From: Gemmatimonas sp.
GTDB taxonomy: Bacteria; Gemmatimonadota; Gemmatimonadetes; Gemmatimonadales; Gemmatimonadaceae
Direction of reading: 5' to 3'
Length of the DNA stretch: 36,233 nucleotides
NCBI RefSeq assembly: GCF_027531815.1
Contig: NZ_JAPZSK010000023.1
Coordinates: 1-36,233, forward strand
Below are positions 7,120 to 16,025 of the stretch, piece by piece (positions within the stretch are counted from its first letter, which is position 1; the number at the start of each line of letters is the position of its first letter). The translations under genes were made by a program, and so were the position numbers. The notes under the pieces are model-generated. The model did not search any database. It was not told the DNA's origin and saw only the letters and a list, made by a program, of their open reading frames with translations.

Positions 7120-10070
7120 CGGGCCCGAGATTGATCGAGCGTTGGCTGCCGATTGCTGAAATCGGGGAAGAGAGCGTTCGCGAACGGAGATCTATGACAG
7201 CGCTCCCACCGACCTACTATTTGCACGTCTGGTGGGCACGCCGACCGCTCGTCGCATCGCGCGCAGCAGTTCTTGCGTCGCTCCTTCCCTTCGATGCTGA
7301 CCGAAACCGGTTCTTGCACGTGCTCGGAATCCACGGTGATCCCATCGCCGCCAAGAAGCGCATCGCGGTAGCGGACCGCGCAGGGGAACGCCTCGGAGCC
7401 AACGCTTACGGTTACTCTCGCGCGTTCTCCTACTCGCCGACTTTAGAGGATCGAGCTTGGATCACATCTGAGGCCGCCCGGTCCGGCGTGGACAATCCAC
7501 GTGTACTTGATCCAACTGCCGGCGGCGGAAGTATCCCATTCGAGACTATGAGACTCGGGATCGCCGCACTTTCCAACGACCTAAATCCAGTCGCGGCATT
7601 GATAGAACGCGCGACCGTCGAGTGGCCGGCAAAGTTTGGTCTCGCTGTGCGCTCAGAGTTCTTGAAGCTCGGCAGAACCTTAGTCGAACGCATGCGCGCT
7701 CGAATCGCGTGGGCCTATCCGACAGAGGCAACTGCCGATGGTCGCCCGGATGGATACCTCTGGGCGCGCACTATTGTCTGTCCTTACTGCGATGGACTGA
7801 TACCGTTATCTCCAAATTGGCGCTTGGCGCCGAGCGGCACTGGTATACGACTCAGACCCCGTGGCCAGGACGCAGACGGGAGGCATGAGCGCCGGTGCGA
7901 CTTCGAGATTGTGCACAGCTTGCAGGAGCAGTCGCCCGGGACAGTATCGGACGGTGATGCGACCTGTCCGTTTGCTGACTGCGCTCGCGTCGTTGACGGT
8001 GACGAGGTAAAGAGGCAAGCGCAAGCTGGCGGCATGGGCGATCAACTTTATGCGGTCGTTTACAAGCACCGCATAGCTACCAAGACAAAAAATGAGAAGT
8101 GGGTTCGCGCGTACCGCGCGCCGCGTGAGCCTGACGACAACGCACTTCTCCTGAGGTCGTGGCTCGCAGACAAGCTGCCTGAGTGGGAGGCGAGGGACCT
8201 TGTCCCTAGCGAACAGTTCTCGGATGTCTCGAACTATGATCGAGGCCATCGAATGTACGGCATGCGCTTATGGCGAGACATGTTTTCGCCGCGGCAGCTT
8301 ATAGGTCACGTGACTGCCGTCGAGGTCTACCGTGAGCTGCTACTCGAAGCCGAACAGACGGCTCGCCTTACAGACGTAGGCCGCGCCGCGTTTGGATACT
8401 TGGCACTCTCACTCGACAAGCTCCGCGACTACAACTCGAGGATGACACGCTGGCACGTTCAGCGTGAAGTCGTTGTGAACACATTTGACAGTCACAATTT
8501 TGCGCATCGCTGGTCCTACAGTGAGATGGCGCCCCTCGTTGAAGGATTGGGTTACGACTGGGCCATTGACCAAACGGCAAAGTGCATCGAGGAGCTCGTC
8601 GACCTCACGCGTCCGGACATCGACGTGAGGCTCGCGCGTAAGCAGGATGTTGGTGCGAGTCTCTTCGCAGGTGCGTCGTTCATACCTAGTACTGTGTCTG
8701 TGAGTTGTCGCTCAGCCGATTCGCTCACTCAGATCTCCGACGCGAGCGTAGACGCGGTCGTAATGGATCCTCCGTACTACGACAATGTGATGTACGCTGA
8801 GCTGTCTGACTTCTTCTACGTGTGGCTCAAGCGCACCGCAGGTCCTGTGTTCCCTGAACTGTTCACACGTACCCTCACTGATAAAGAGAACGAGGCAGTC
8901 GCGAACGCAGCCAAATTTCGACTGGAGGAGGGCGCGAGGGGGCGTGCCGCACGCGACTACCAAGAGCGTATGGCCGCCATTTTTGCGGAGTGCAGACGAG
9001 TCCTTAGAGCTAACGGTGTTATGACTCTCATGTTTACCCATAAAGCGACAGGCGCATGGGACGCCCTCACCACGGGTCTGATGGAGGCGGGATTCACAAT
9101 CACCGCGAGCTGGCCGATTAACACCGAAGCAGAGGGCTCCCTCCACATCAAGGATAAATCTGCTGCCAACAGTACGATCTTTCTCGTATGCCGACCTAGG
9201 CCCGTCGCATTGACGAGCGATGCCGTTCAGTATTGGGAAGATGTCGAACCTCAAGTCGCTCGCGCCGTTCGCAAGCGCGTCGGTGAGTTCCAAGAAGCAG
9301 GGATTGGCGGAGTCGATCTGTATCTCGCGTCGTTCGGCCCCGCACTGGAGGAGTTCAGCAAGCACTGGCCGCTACGTCGCGGAACTCCTGCCGAGAAGCC
9401 TCGCGCGCTTCGCAACAAGAAGCAGCAGGAGCTGTTCGCCGAAACGTGGGACCCCTACGCGGTGTCACCTGAGGACGCGCTCAACGCTGCGCGTCGCGAG
9501 GTCAAGCGTTGGCGGCTTGAGCAGCTTACGCACGCAAAGACCAAGGTGGAGCTCGATCCGCTAACCTCGTGGTTTGTGCTTGCATGGGACGCATTTAGAG
9601 CGCCGGTGTTCCCGTACGACGAAGCGTTGCGCCTCGCGCGCGCCGTCGGCGTGGACCTCGACCTAGAAGTCATTGGCCGCGTAGCCGAGAAGAAGGGCAG
9701 CGACGTTCGCATCTGGGACAGCGGAACGCGAGCCGCCAAGCACGCGCTCGGCCCGGCCGATGGATCGCGCGCCATGCTTGATGCCGTGCATCATGCTGCT
9801 CACTTCGCGCGCACGCGGACGCTGGATGCCGCACGTGAATTGCTCGTGAACGCGGGTGTATCGAACGACCCGCAGTTTTTCGCGACGCTCGAAGCAGTCC
9901 TCGAAGTCCTTCCCGTTGGTAAGGCGTTCAGCCAGGTCGAGCTGGATGGCGACCTAGGGGCGAGTGGTAGCGACTTCGATGTGCTGGAGAATCTCCGTCG
10001 GTTGGCCTTCTCGGCGCAGGTCGACTTTCCGAAGCAGTTGGAAATGTGGGTGGAGGCAGCGGGCGCATGA
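7116..10070 (+). CDS. DUF1156 adenine-specific DNA methyltransferase (PglX-like, Zn-ribbon)
   Basis: This 984-aa protein probably transfers a methyl group from SAM to adenine N6 at the system's recognition site, marking self DNA. The N-terminus RLIERWLPIAEIGEES and the following LHVWWARRPL are the signature of DUF1156 (COG1743). The SAM-binding motif I, DPTAGGGS, is at 132-139. The catalytic motif DPPYYD is at 551-556. Two CxxC/CxxxxC pairs (C222/C225 and C284/C289) form a Zn-ribbon-like insert. BREX type 3 uses the same methylase family (PglXI). The start overlaps the preceding gene by ATGA and the end overlaps the next by ATGA, so the unit is translationally coupled. Length is normal for the family and the motifs are intact. 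Confidence 0.92.
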   Translation: MTGPRLIERWLPIAEIGEESVRERRSMTALPPTYYLHVWWARRPLVASRAAVLASLLPFDADRNRFLHVLGIHGDPIAAKKRIAVADRAGERLGANAYGYSRAFSYSPTLEDRAWITSEAARSGVDNPRVLDPTAGGGSIPFETMRLGIAALSNDLNPVAALIERATVEWPAKFGLAVRSEFLKLGRTLVERMRARIAWAYPTEATADGRPDGYLWARTIVCPYCDGLIPLSPNWRLAPSGTGIRLRPRGQDADGRHERRCDFEIVHSLQEQSPGTVSDGDATCPFADCARVVDGDEVKRQAQAGGMGDQLYAVVYKHRIATKTKNEKWVRAYRAPREPDDNALLLRSWLADKLPEWEARDLVPSEQFSDVSNYDRGHRMYGMRLWRDMFSPRQLIGHVTAVEVYRELLLEAEQTARLTDVGRAAFGYLALSLDKLRDYNSRMTRWHVQREVVVNTFDSHNFAHRWSYSEMAPLVEGLGYDWAIDQTAKCIEELVDLTRPDIDVRLARKQDVGASLFAGASFIPSTVSVSCRSADSLTQISDASVDAVVMDPPYYDNVMYAELSDFFYVWLKRTAGPVFPELFTRTLTDKENEAVANAAKFRLEEGARGRAARDYQERMAAIFAECRRVLRANGVMTLMFTHKATGAWDALTTGLMEAGFTITASWPINTEAEGSLHIKDKSAANSTIFLVCRPRPVALTSDAVQYWEDVEPQVARAVRKRVGEFQEAGIGGVDLYLASFGPALEEFSKHWPLRRGTPAEKPRALRNKKQQELFAETWDPYAVSPEDALNAARREVKRWRLEQLTHAKTKVELDPLTSWFVLAWDAFRAPVFPYDEALRLARAVGVDLDLEVIGRVAEKKGSDVRIWDSGTRAAKHALGPADGSRAMLDAVHHAAHFARTRTLDAARELLVNAGVSNDPQFFATLEAVLEVLPVGKAFSQVELDGDLGASGSDFDVLENLRRLAFSAQVDFPKQLEMWVEAAGA

Positions 10071-11629
10071 TGGTCCGCGCCGGCGGCAAGGCCTCGGGGG
10101 TCACCGTCACGCGTGCCGCGACTCCGCGGGCGCTCGCTGTCGCATCGTTGCTATGGTCCGAGGTCGAGTCGCTGGTCGCGCGAGGTGAATCGGATACACT
10201 GGAGTTCAAGCGCACCACCGGCGAGTTGAAGGCTGCGGGTGCCACCCTGTCTGCGTTTCTCAATGGCGTGCGCGGCGGTACCGTGCTGTTCGGCGTTTCG
10301 CCCGAAGGGCGCGTGCGCGGGCAGGACGTGAGTGACGCGACACGACGCGAGATCTCTGAAATGATCGCATCGTTCGAGCCGCGCATCCATCTCGAACGGT
10401 TCGACGAAGTGGAGGTGCCGGCCGGCGCCGGTCGTCGCGTCATCTTGTTGTCGGTGGCATCCGGTGCCACTCACGCGCCCTACCTGTTCGACGGCCGACC
10501 GTATGTGCGCGTCAGCAGTACCACACGCGTCATGCCGCGCGAGCGCATGCTGGAGCTGTTGCGCGACCGCTCGCGTCCATCGCAACGGTGGGAGCTGGAA
10601 GTTGCGGAGGGGTACGGGATCGCGGATCTCGATGCTGACGAGATTCGCCGTGTCGCGAAGCAAGGCGTCGCGTCTGGGCGATTGTCGGGAGCAGTGGCGG
10701 TGGATGATGTCGAGGATGTGCTCGACAAGCTGCACTTGCTGGATGATGGCCGGCCCATCTCGGCGGCGGTCGCGCTCTTCGCACGCGAGGTGCTGCCACG
10801 CGACCCGCAGTGTCAGTTGCACATGGCACGGTTTGTCGGCAGCGACAAACGCGTGATCGCCGACGAGCAGCCACCGCTGCACGCGAATGTCTTTCAACAG
10901 GTGCGCGCCGCCGACTCTTTTTTCCGGAAGCACCTGTGGCGCGGCGCGCGCGTAGAGGGTGGCCAGTCAGAGCGCGTTGAGCGGTGGGAGCTCCCGCTGG
11001 ATGCGCTGCGCGAAGCCGTAAACAACGCGGTCTGCCATCGCGACTATGAGCATCGCGGTGGGAGTGTCACCGTGGAGCTGTACGACGACCGACTGGAGGT
11101 CTCCAACATCGGTCGGCTTCCGGAGGGTTGGACCCCGGCGGACCTTAAGCGCCGGCATCGCTCCCGTCCGCCCAACGCCATTCTGGCGCGCGTCATGTAC
11201 GTCGCCGGGTTGATCGAGGAGTGGGGTCGCGGCACCGAGGACATCGTGCGTCGGTGCGTGGAAGAAGGACATCCAGAGCCCGCCTTCCTGGTCGAGGGGG
11301 GCGATGTGGTCGTGCGGTTCGTACCTAAGGCTCCACTGGGTGGTGGGGCAGACCGTAGGGGTGCCGAGCCCCTGACAGCTCCTCAGCGGCTGCTTCTGGC
11401 CATTCTGGAGGCCGCCGGGCGGCCGGTGTCACTCAAGGATCTCTTGGCCGCCTTCCCGGCCAATGAGCCCGAACCTTCTCCTCGGACCGTCCGGCACCGG
11501 TTGGGTGCTCTTCGGGAGCAGGGGCTGACCTCGCTGTCTGGGGTCGGAGCGGGCGCCAAGTGGGCACTCACCCCCCGCGGGGCTCGCCGTCTGCAGGAAG
11601 ACGAGACGCAGGCGGCGGGCCAACCGTGA
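10067..11629 (+). CDS. AlbA/Schlafen-domain plus HATPase RecG-like protein with C-terminal winged helix
   Basis: This 520-aa protein has an N-terminal AlbA_2 (Schlafen-type) domain at ~35-145 with the diagnostic GESDTLEFK. A GHKL/HATPase_c_4-type domain follows from ~310, with LREAVNNAVCHRDY as the N-box and YDDRLEVSNIGRLPEG after it. A winged helix lies at ~450-515 (SLKDLLAAF, RTVRHRLGALREQGL). This architecture is the COG2865 group, often labelled an ATP-dependent DNA helicase RecG-like or transcriptional regulator, although it has no helicase motor. ATG 10067 is chosen for the ATGA overlap and for GGAGG 10 nt upstream; a GTG at 10046 is also open. It occupies the place where BREX would have pglZ. 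It could be the operon's regulator or a nucleic-acid-binding effector. Confidence 0.82.
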   Translation: MMVRAGGKASGVTVTRAATPRALAVASLLWSEVESLVARGESDTLEFKRTTGELKAAGATLSAFLNGVRGGTVLFGVSPEGRVRGQDVSDATRREISEMIASFEPRIHLERFDEVEVPAGAGRRVILLSVASGATHAPYLFDGRPYVRVSSTTRVMPRERMLELLRDRSRPSQRWELEVAEGYGIADLDADEIRRVAKQGVASGRLSGAVAVDDVEDVLDKLHLLDDGRPISAAVALFAREVLPRDPQCQLHMARFVGSDKRVIADEQPPLHANVFQQVRAADSFFRKHLWRGARVEGGQSERVERWELPLDALREAVNNAVCHRDYEHRGGSVTVELYDDRLEVSNIGRLPEGWTPADLKRRHRSRPPNAILARVMYVAGLIEEWGRGTEDIVRRCVEEGHPEPAFLVEGGDVVVRFVPKAPLGGGADRRGAEPLTAPQRLLLAILEAAGRPVSLKDLLAAFPANEPEPSPRTVRHRLGALREQGLTSLSGVGAGAKWALTPRGARRLQEDETQAAGQP

Positions 11630-11666
11630 CCGCGTCCGCAATTAGGTAACGATGCGGCAATAATCA

Positions 11667-11706
11667 GGCAAGAATGGGGCAACGCGCGGTTGCCTCATTG
11701 CTTGCC
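11667..11706. promoter_or_regulatory. Inverted repeat upstream of the PLD-helicase gene (operator or attenuator)
   Basis: The arms GGCAAGAATGGGGCAAC (11667-11683) and GTTGCCTCATTGCTTGCC (11689-11706) are inverted repeats around GCGCG, with one mismatch and one extra base. They end 21 bp before the ATG at 11728. This is the only non-overlapping junction in the operon. The structure could form an RNA hairpin that lowers helicase expression, or it could be a protein-binding operator. No U-tract follows, so a simple terminator is unlikely. Confidence 0.6.
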
Positions 11707-11727
11707 CAATGACCAGTAACCTGACTG

Positions 11728-14700
11728 ATGCCACAGCTCCCTGACCGTACCTGGCGCCTCAAGTACACCCCGGACGACGGCGACTTCGTCAAGACGTTCT
11801 ACGTGCCCGCCCTCGAATGTGCGATGCAGTACGACCGTGCCACGGGCTACTTCAAGGCGTCGGCGCTGGCGCTCGCCATGCGCGGCGTGGAAGGGCTCGT
11901 GCGCAACAACGGGCGCATGCGACTCGTGGTCGGCTGCACGCTCCACGAGGATGAGATCGCAGCGATTGAGAAGGGTGAGTCGCTGCGCGATGCGGTGGAT
12001 CGCCATCTCGCCGCGCGTCCGCTGGAGCCGCCCGATGACGCGGCGCGCGATGCGTTGGAGTTGCTCGCGTGGATGATCGGCAACGGATTTCTCGAAGTGA
12101 AAGTGGCCGTGCCGTGCGACGACAAGCGTCGACCGATGGCCTCCGACGGCATCTTCCATGAGAAGGCCGGCGTAATCGAGGACGACGCGGGACACCGGCT
12201 CGCGTTCAACGGCTCGATCAACGAGACCGCGGCCGGTTGGAAGTTGAACTGGGAATCGTTCAACGTCTTCACGAGCTGGTCAGGCACCGCGGCGTACGTG
12301 GATGCGGAATCCGCGAGCTTTGCGGCACTATGGGCGAATCAGGCGAAGCGCGCACTTGTGCTGGACGTGCCGTCTGCCGTGAGCGCCGATCTGATGCGCT
12401 TCATGCCGACTAACGACCTGCCGGCACGGCTTATGGTGAAGGACACGACGCGTGAGCCGTACAAGACGCCGGCTGCACCAGCGCCGGTCGTGGTGGATCC
12501 GGTACCCGATATCGATGTGCGGCGCGAAACGTGGGAGTACATCGCGACCGCTCCCATGCTTCCGAACGGCGGTGAGCAGGTAGGCGAAGCCACGTGCGCG
12601 GTGGAGCCGTGGCCACATCAAGTACGCGCGTTTGAGCGGCTTTACGGCGCAGAATCGCCGCGACTGCTGATCGCCGACGAGGTAGGGCTCGGCAAGACTA
12701 TCCAAGCGGGCATGTTGCTTCGGCAGGCGTGGCTGGCGGGCCGCGCGAAGCGCATCCTGATCCTGACACCGGCTGCCGTCATGCAGCAGTGGCAGCTTGA
12801 GCTGCGTGAGAAGTTCAATCTGAACTGGCCGATCTACGATGATGGCCATCTCACGTGGTATCCGTCACCCGGCATGCGTGGGCGAACGGAACGCGCGGTC
12901 GGTCGGGCAGACTGGCACAAGGAGCCCGTCGTCATCGCATCCAGTCATCTTATGCGCCGACGCGAGCGTGAAGACGAGCTGTGCGTGGATGCCGAGCCAT
13001 GGGATCTCATTGTGCTGGACGAGGCGCACCATGCACGACGGAAAGGTGCGGGATCGGAGAAGCAGGAAGGACCGAATGCGTTGCTGCGACTGATGCGGCG
13101 TTTGCGTGCGCGTACGAAGGGGCTCGTGCTGATGACGGCGACGCCCATGCAGGTACACCCGGTCGAGATGTGGGATCTGCTGGACCTGCTAGGCTTGCCC
13201 GCCACTTGGAACGAGTCCGCGTTCCTGCGCTACTTCGCGTTGCTGGGGAAACCGTCACCATCGCACGAAGAGCTCGACGAGCTGGCGTCGATGTTTCGTG
13301 ACGCTGAAGCCGAGTGGGGGCCAGTGGGCACGGAGACGATGGAGCGACTCGGCGTCACGAGCAAGCTCAAGTCGAAGAAGATTCTGGGTGCGCTGCGCGA
13401 TGCGTCGAACATCCCGCGTCGCTCACTCGAAACCGGTGATCGTCAGGCGGCACTGCGTGTGCTGCGCTCAACGACGCCGGTCTCGAAACTCATGTCGCGC
13501 CATACGCGAGATCTACTGCGCCGATATCACAAGGCAGGGAAGCTCACGACACCCATCGCCACACGCAAAGTCGACGACACGTTCATCGAACTGACGCCCG
13601 CGGAACGGGCGGTCTACGAACGCGTCGAGGACTACATCTCGACCACGTACAATCAGGCAGCGCTCGCGGGCGGTACGGCCAAGAACGCCGTCGGATTCGT
13701 GATGACGGTGTACCGGCGTCGTCTGTCATCGAGCTTTCGCGCGCTCGGCAAGACGTTGGAGGCCCGCCTTGAGCCGTTGGCGAGTAAGGGCGTCAATGCC
13801 AACTTCGCCGCTGCTGAGAATGCGTCGGATGACGAAAGTCGCGACGACGTGATGGACGCCGATGAGGCGACGCAGTTGGAGCAGGCGGCGCTCAAGCTGG
13901 AGGAGAGCGACGACATCCAGAGTTTGCTGAAGCAGGTGCGTGCGCTTGCACCCGACACGAAGGCCCGAGTACTCCGTGATACGCTCACACAGTTGCGCGC
14001 CGACGGATACGGCCAGGCGATGGTGTTCACGCAGTTCACGGACACGATGGATTTTCTGCGCAGCTATCTCGTGTCGGAGGATGCGAAGGAACGCAACGCG
14101 GAAGGGGTTGAGGCCGCGCTCCCGCGCATCCTGTGTTTCTCAGGGCGGGGTGGCGAGACACCAGTGCCCGGGGGCACGTGGCAAGCGATCAGCCGCGATG
14201 AGGTGAAGCGCCGTTTCCGTGCGGGCGAAGCCGACGTACTGCTATGCACGGACGCGGCTGCCGAGGGCCTGAACTTCCAGTTCTGCGGCGCGCTCGTAAA
14301 CTATGACATGCCGTGGAATCCGATGCGGGTTGAACAACGCATCGGCCGCATTGATCGACTTGGACAGCGGCATGAAGTCGTGCGGATCGTAAACCTGCAC
14401 TACAAGGACACCGTCGAAGCCGACGTGTACATGGCGCTGCGCAAACGCATCGGACTGTTTGAGGCTGTGGTTGGCCGCCTGCAACCCATCCTGGCTGAAC
14501 TGCCACGCCGCATTTCCGCTTCAGTTCTGCAAGCCGGCCGCGCGACGGATGCGGTGCGGGCGCAACTGGCGTCTGACGTGGCCATGCGCGTTGATGCGCT
14601 CTCGGCGGACACCACCGGGCTGGATCTCGACCTGTTGGGCGACGATGTGCTCGACGTGCCACTCCGGCCCGCGCCCGCGCTCGATCTGGCGTATCTCGAC

Positions 14701-14913
14701 GCCGTTATCGTCCGCTCGAACGTCATGCCCGCCGGTGTCGAGGTCCGCACGCTGGGAGCGGGCGAATACGGATACCTGGCGCCCGGCATGGCGAGCGAGC
14801 TGCGGGTGACGACGGACGCGGACTACTACGAGGCCCACGCGGACAGTGTGGAACTGTGGTCGCCGGGGTCGCCGGTATTTCCTGATCCGGAGAAGGTGTT
14901 AGGACCGGTGTAG
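11728..14913 (+). CDS. PLD-domain SNF2/DEAH helicase (restriction effector of the operon)
   Basis: This 1061-aa protein has a phospholipase-D-type nuclease domain at ~10-190, with H144-x-K146 and GSIN at 162-165. This is one HKD half, so dimerisation would be needed for nuclease activity. A SNF2 (COG0553) motor follows, with motif I ADEVGLGKT at 316-324, DEAH at 431-434, then TATPMQ. The second RecA lobe holds CTDAAAEGLNFQ, then MPWNPMRVEQRIGRIDRLGQ. PLD-helicases accompany COG1743/COG1483 genes in defence-island surveys, and PLD plus helicase functions are split in DISARM (drmC, drmA/D). It probably translocates on and cleaves unmodified DNA. It starts 98 bp after the previous gene, behind an inverted repeat. 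An alternative reading is a remodelling or loading factor for the methylase. Confidence 0.9.
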   Translation: MPQLPDRTWRLKYTPDDGDFVKTFYVPALECAMQYDRATGYFKASALALAMRGVEGLVRNNGRMRLVVGCTLHEDEIAAIEKGESLRDAVDRHLAARPLEPPDDAARDALELLAWMIGNGFLEVKVAVPCDDKRRPMASDGIFHEKAGVIEDDAGHRLAFNGSINETAAGWKLNWESFNVFTSWSGTAAYVDAESASFAALWANQAKRALVLDVPSAVSADLMRFMPTNDLPARLMVKDTTREPYKTPAAPAPVVVDPVPDIDVRRETWEYIATAPMLPNGGEQVGEATCAVEPWPHQVRAFERLYGAESPRLLIADEVGLGKTIQAGMLLRQAWLAGRAKRILILTPAAVMQQWQLELREKFNLNWPIYDDGHLTWYPSPGMRGRTERAVGRADWHKEPVVIASSHLMRRREREDELCVDAEPWDLIVLDEAHHARRKGAGSEKQEGPNALLRLMRRLRARTKGLVLMTATPMQVHPVEMWDLLDLLGLPATWNESAFLRYFALLGKPSPSHEELDELASMFRDAEAEWGPVGTETMERLGVTSKLKSKKILGALRDASNIPRRSLETGDRQAALRVLRSTTPVSKLMSRHTRDLLRRYHKAGKLTTPIATRKVDDTFIELTPAERAVYERVEDYISTTYNQAALAGGTAKNAVGFVMTVYRRRLSSSFRALGKTLEARLEPLASKGVNANFAAAENASDDESRDDVMDADEATQLEQAALKLEESDDIQSLLKQVRALAPDTKARVLRDTLTQLRADGYGQAMVFTQFTDTMDFLRSYLVSEDAKERNAEGVEAALPRILCFSGRGGETPVPGGTWQAISRDEVKRRFRAGEADVLLCTDAAAEGLNFQFCGALVNYDMPWNPMRVEQRIGRIDRLGQRHEVVRIVNLHYKDTVEADVYMALRKRIGLFEAVVGRLQPILAELPRRISASVLQAGRATDAVRAQLASDVAMRVDALSADTTGLDLDLLGDDVLDVPLRPAPALDLAYLDAVIVRSNVMPAGVEVRTLGAGEYGYLAPGMASELRVTTDADYYEAHADSVELWSPGSPVFPDPEKVLGPV

Positions 14914-15069
14914 CAGTCAGTGCGCCGTCCCAATCGGTGATCGCTTGAAACGCCCCGCCGTTCTGGATTAGCAATTAGGGGGAGGGGGCGCCTCGCGCTC
15001 GCCCACGAGGTGCCGCTCGCCAATGAGCGAAGGGCGCATTGTAATAATTCCCGGCGCCGAACCGGCATA

Positions 15070-15120
15070 GCGGGGGAAGCCCCCCCGCGGAGGCGCGGAC
15101 CACCTGTCGGCAGTCCGCGC
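15070..15120. terminator. Two GC hairpins between convergent genes (likely bidirectional terminator)
   Basis: The first hairpin is GCGGGGG/CCCCCGC at 15070-15088. The second is GCGCGGAC/GTCCGCGC at 15093-15120. They lie between the 3' ends of the helicase gene (+) and the basic-protein gene (-). No clear T-run follows, so efficiency as intrinsic terminators is uncertain. Confidence 0.55.
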
Positions 15121-15133
15121 TCCGCTGGGGTGG

Positions 15134-15583
15134 TTAGGCCGTACCCTCCTGCGCCTTGCTGGGGGCGCGGCGACCGGCCGGGCGCTTCTTCGCGATGCCG
15201 CCGCGGGCCTTGGACTTGGGGCGGCGGGACGCCTTGGCGGCGCGCTTGGCACGCGGGCGGCGGGCGGTGCGATCCGCCTCATCGACGGTCACCGACAGGC
15301 TGCCGTTCTCGTGCTCCGCGACCACCGTCGCCATCAGCGTGACCGTGACCTGACGGCCGGTGAGCGACGCGGGGCGCCGACCGGCGCCGATGACCTTCAC
15401 CTGATCGGCGCGGACCGTGAGCTGCACCGGTTTGGTGCCGTTGGTCGCGGACGCCGCCGGCTCCATTGTCGCGACGCCGCTGGGGGACGGGAGCCGCTCG
15501 CCCTTCAGCAAGCACAGTGCGAGCTGGGCCAAGATCTCCGTGGCCTGCCCCGTCGTGGGCAGGAACTGCTGCGAGTGGGACAT
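15134..15583 (-). CDS. Small basic protein with Lys/Arg/Ala-rich tail (element-borne, unknown)
   Basis: This 149-aa protein belongs to no family I can name. The first ~100 residues are mixed, with a beta-rich stretch (QLTVRADQVKVIG, then VTVTLMATVV). The last ~40 residues are a dense Lys/Arg/Ala/Pro tail resembling the tails of histone-H1-like or HU-like DNA-binding proteins. ATG 15583 is chosen because GGAG lies 9 nt upstream; a TTG at 15598 is in frame but has no ribosome binding site. Its promoter (GGCA-17-TAGGCT on the minus strand) has the same layout as those of the transposase operon. It may be a nucleoid-like accessory factor that helps bend or compact element ends. That is inference from composition and context only. 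Confidence 0.7.
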   Translation of the reverse strand: MSHSQQFLPTTGQATEILAQLALCLLKGERLPSPSGVATMEPAASATNGTKPVQLTVRADQVKVIGAGRRPASLTGRQVTVTLMATVVAEHENGSLSVTVDEADRTARRPRAKRAAKASRRPKSKARGGIAKKRPAGRRAPSKAQEGTA

Positions 15584-15606
15584 AGGCAAAATCTCCAAGA
15601 GTAGTG

Positions 15607-15624
15607 GACGACCCCTTGGTCGTC
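15607..15624 (-). promoter_or_regulatory. Leader hairpin/operator before the basic-protein gene
   Basis: GACGACC and GGTCGTC form a perfect 7-bp inverted repeat with a 4-nt loop. It lies between the -10 box (15633-15638) and the ribosome binding site of the gene starting at 15583. It could be an operator overlapping the transcription start, or a 5'-UTR stem. Confidence 0.45.
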
Positions 15625-15632
15625 ACGGCTAC

Positions 15633-15661
15633 AGCCTAGTCCTGCTGCGACGTGTTGCCAT
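15633..15661 (-). promoter_or_regulatory. Promoter of the basic-protein gene (ATGGCA-17-TAGGCT)
   Basis: On the minus strand ATGGCA (15661-15656) is followed by 17 nt and TAGGCT (15638-15633). The ATG is ~50 nt downstream. ATGGCA matches the -35 consensus TTGACA at 4 of 6. The same GGCA-spacer-TAGNCT pattern occurs upstream of the transposase gene (twice) and of the gene at 23488. Confidence 0.5.
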
Positions 15662-16025
15662 TCGCGTGGCCACGACGCCGTCCGCGATCAGTCCCGACGT
15701 CCTCCTTCAATAGACGCGCACCGCCTCCAGACGCAGGCCGCCCCCGCCGGCACTCGCGCAGTCTGTCGAGCCGGCCGCGGTTCTGGACCTCGTCCACTAC
15801 GCTTGCTGGCGCTGGACACCCCTTCGGTGAACCACCCCGGAGGCCTCCAGCAGAGGGTTGGGGACCGGACCACAAAAGCGACCCGGATCCCCTATGCTCT
15901 GGAAGCGAGGGGCTGTTCGGACCGACCGCGGCTTACACCGACCGCTGCGCCTCGGTCCCCTCCGCTACCCTCTCCACCGCAGTTGAACGGCTCGATTCTC
16001 GGGCCACTCACGCACGGAGACACCA
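15662..16025. other. Divergent intergenic region (basic protein / sigma-like gene)
   Basis: About 360 bp without a supportable gene. It holds a perfect 10-bp palindrome GGAGGCCTCC (15839-15848). A plus-strand TATGCT (15893-15898) is a possible -10 for the sigma-like gene, but its -35 (CCACAA, 17 nt upstream) is weak. A GGAG ribosome binding site at 16016-16019 sits 6 nt before the ATG at 16026. Confidence 0.4.

Noticed and set aside
10046-10066. GTG start at 10046 for the AlbA gene
   Set aside because: ATG at 10067 has an ATGA overlap matching the operon's other junctions and GGAGG upstream.
3551-14913. Calling the operon BREX
   Set aside because: No PglZ, BrxA, BrxB or BrxF candidate is present; only the ATPase and methylase families are shared.
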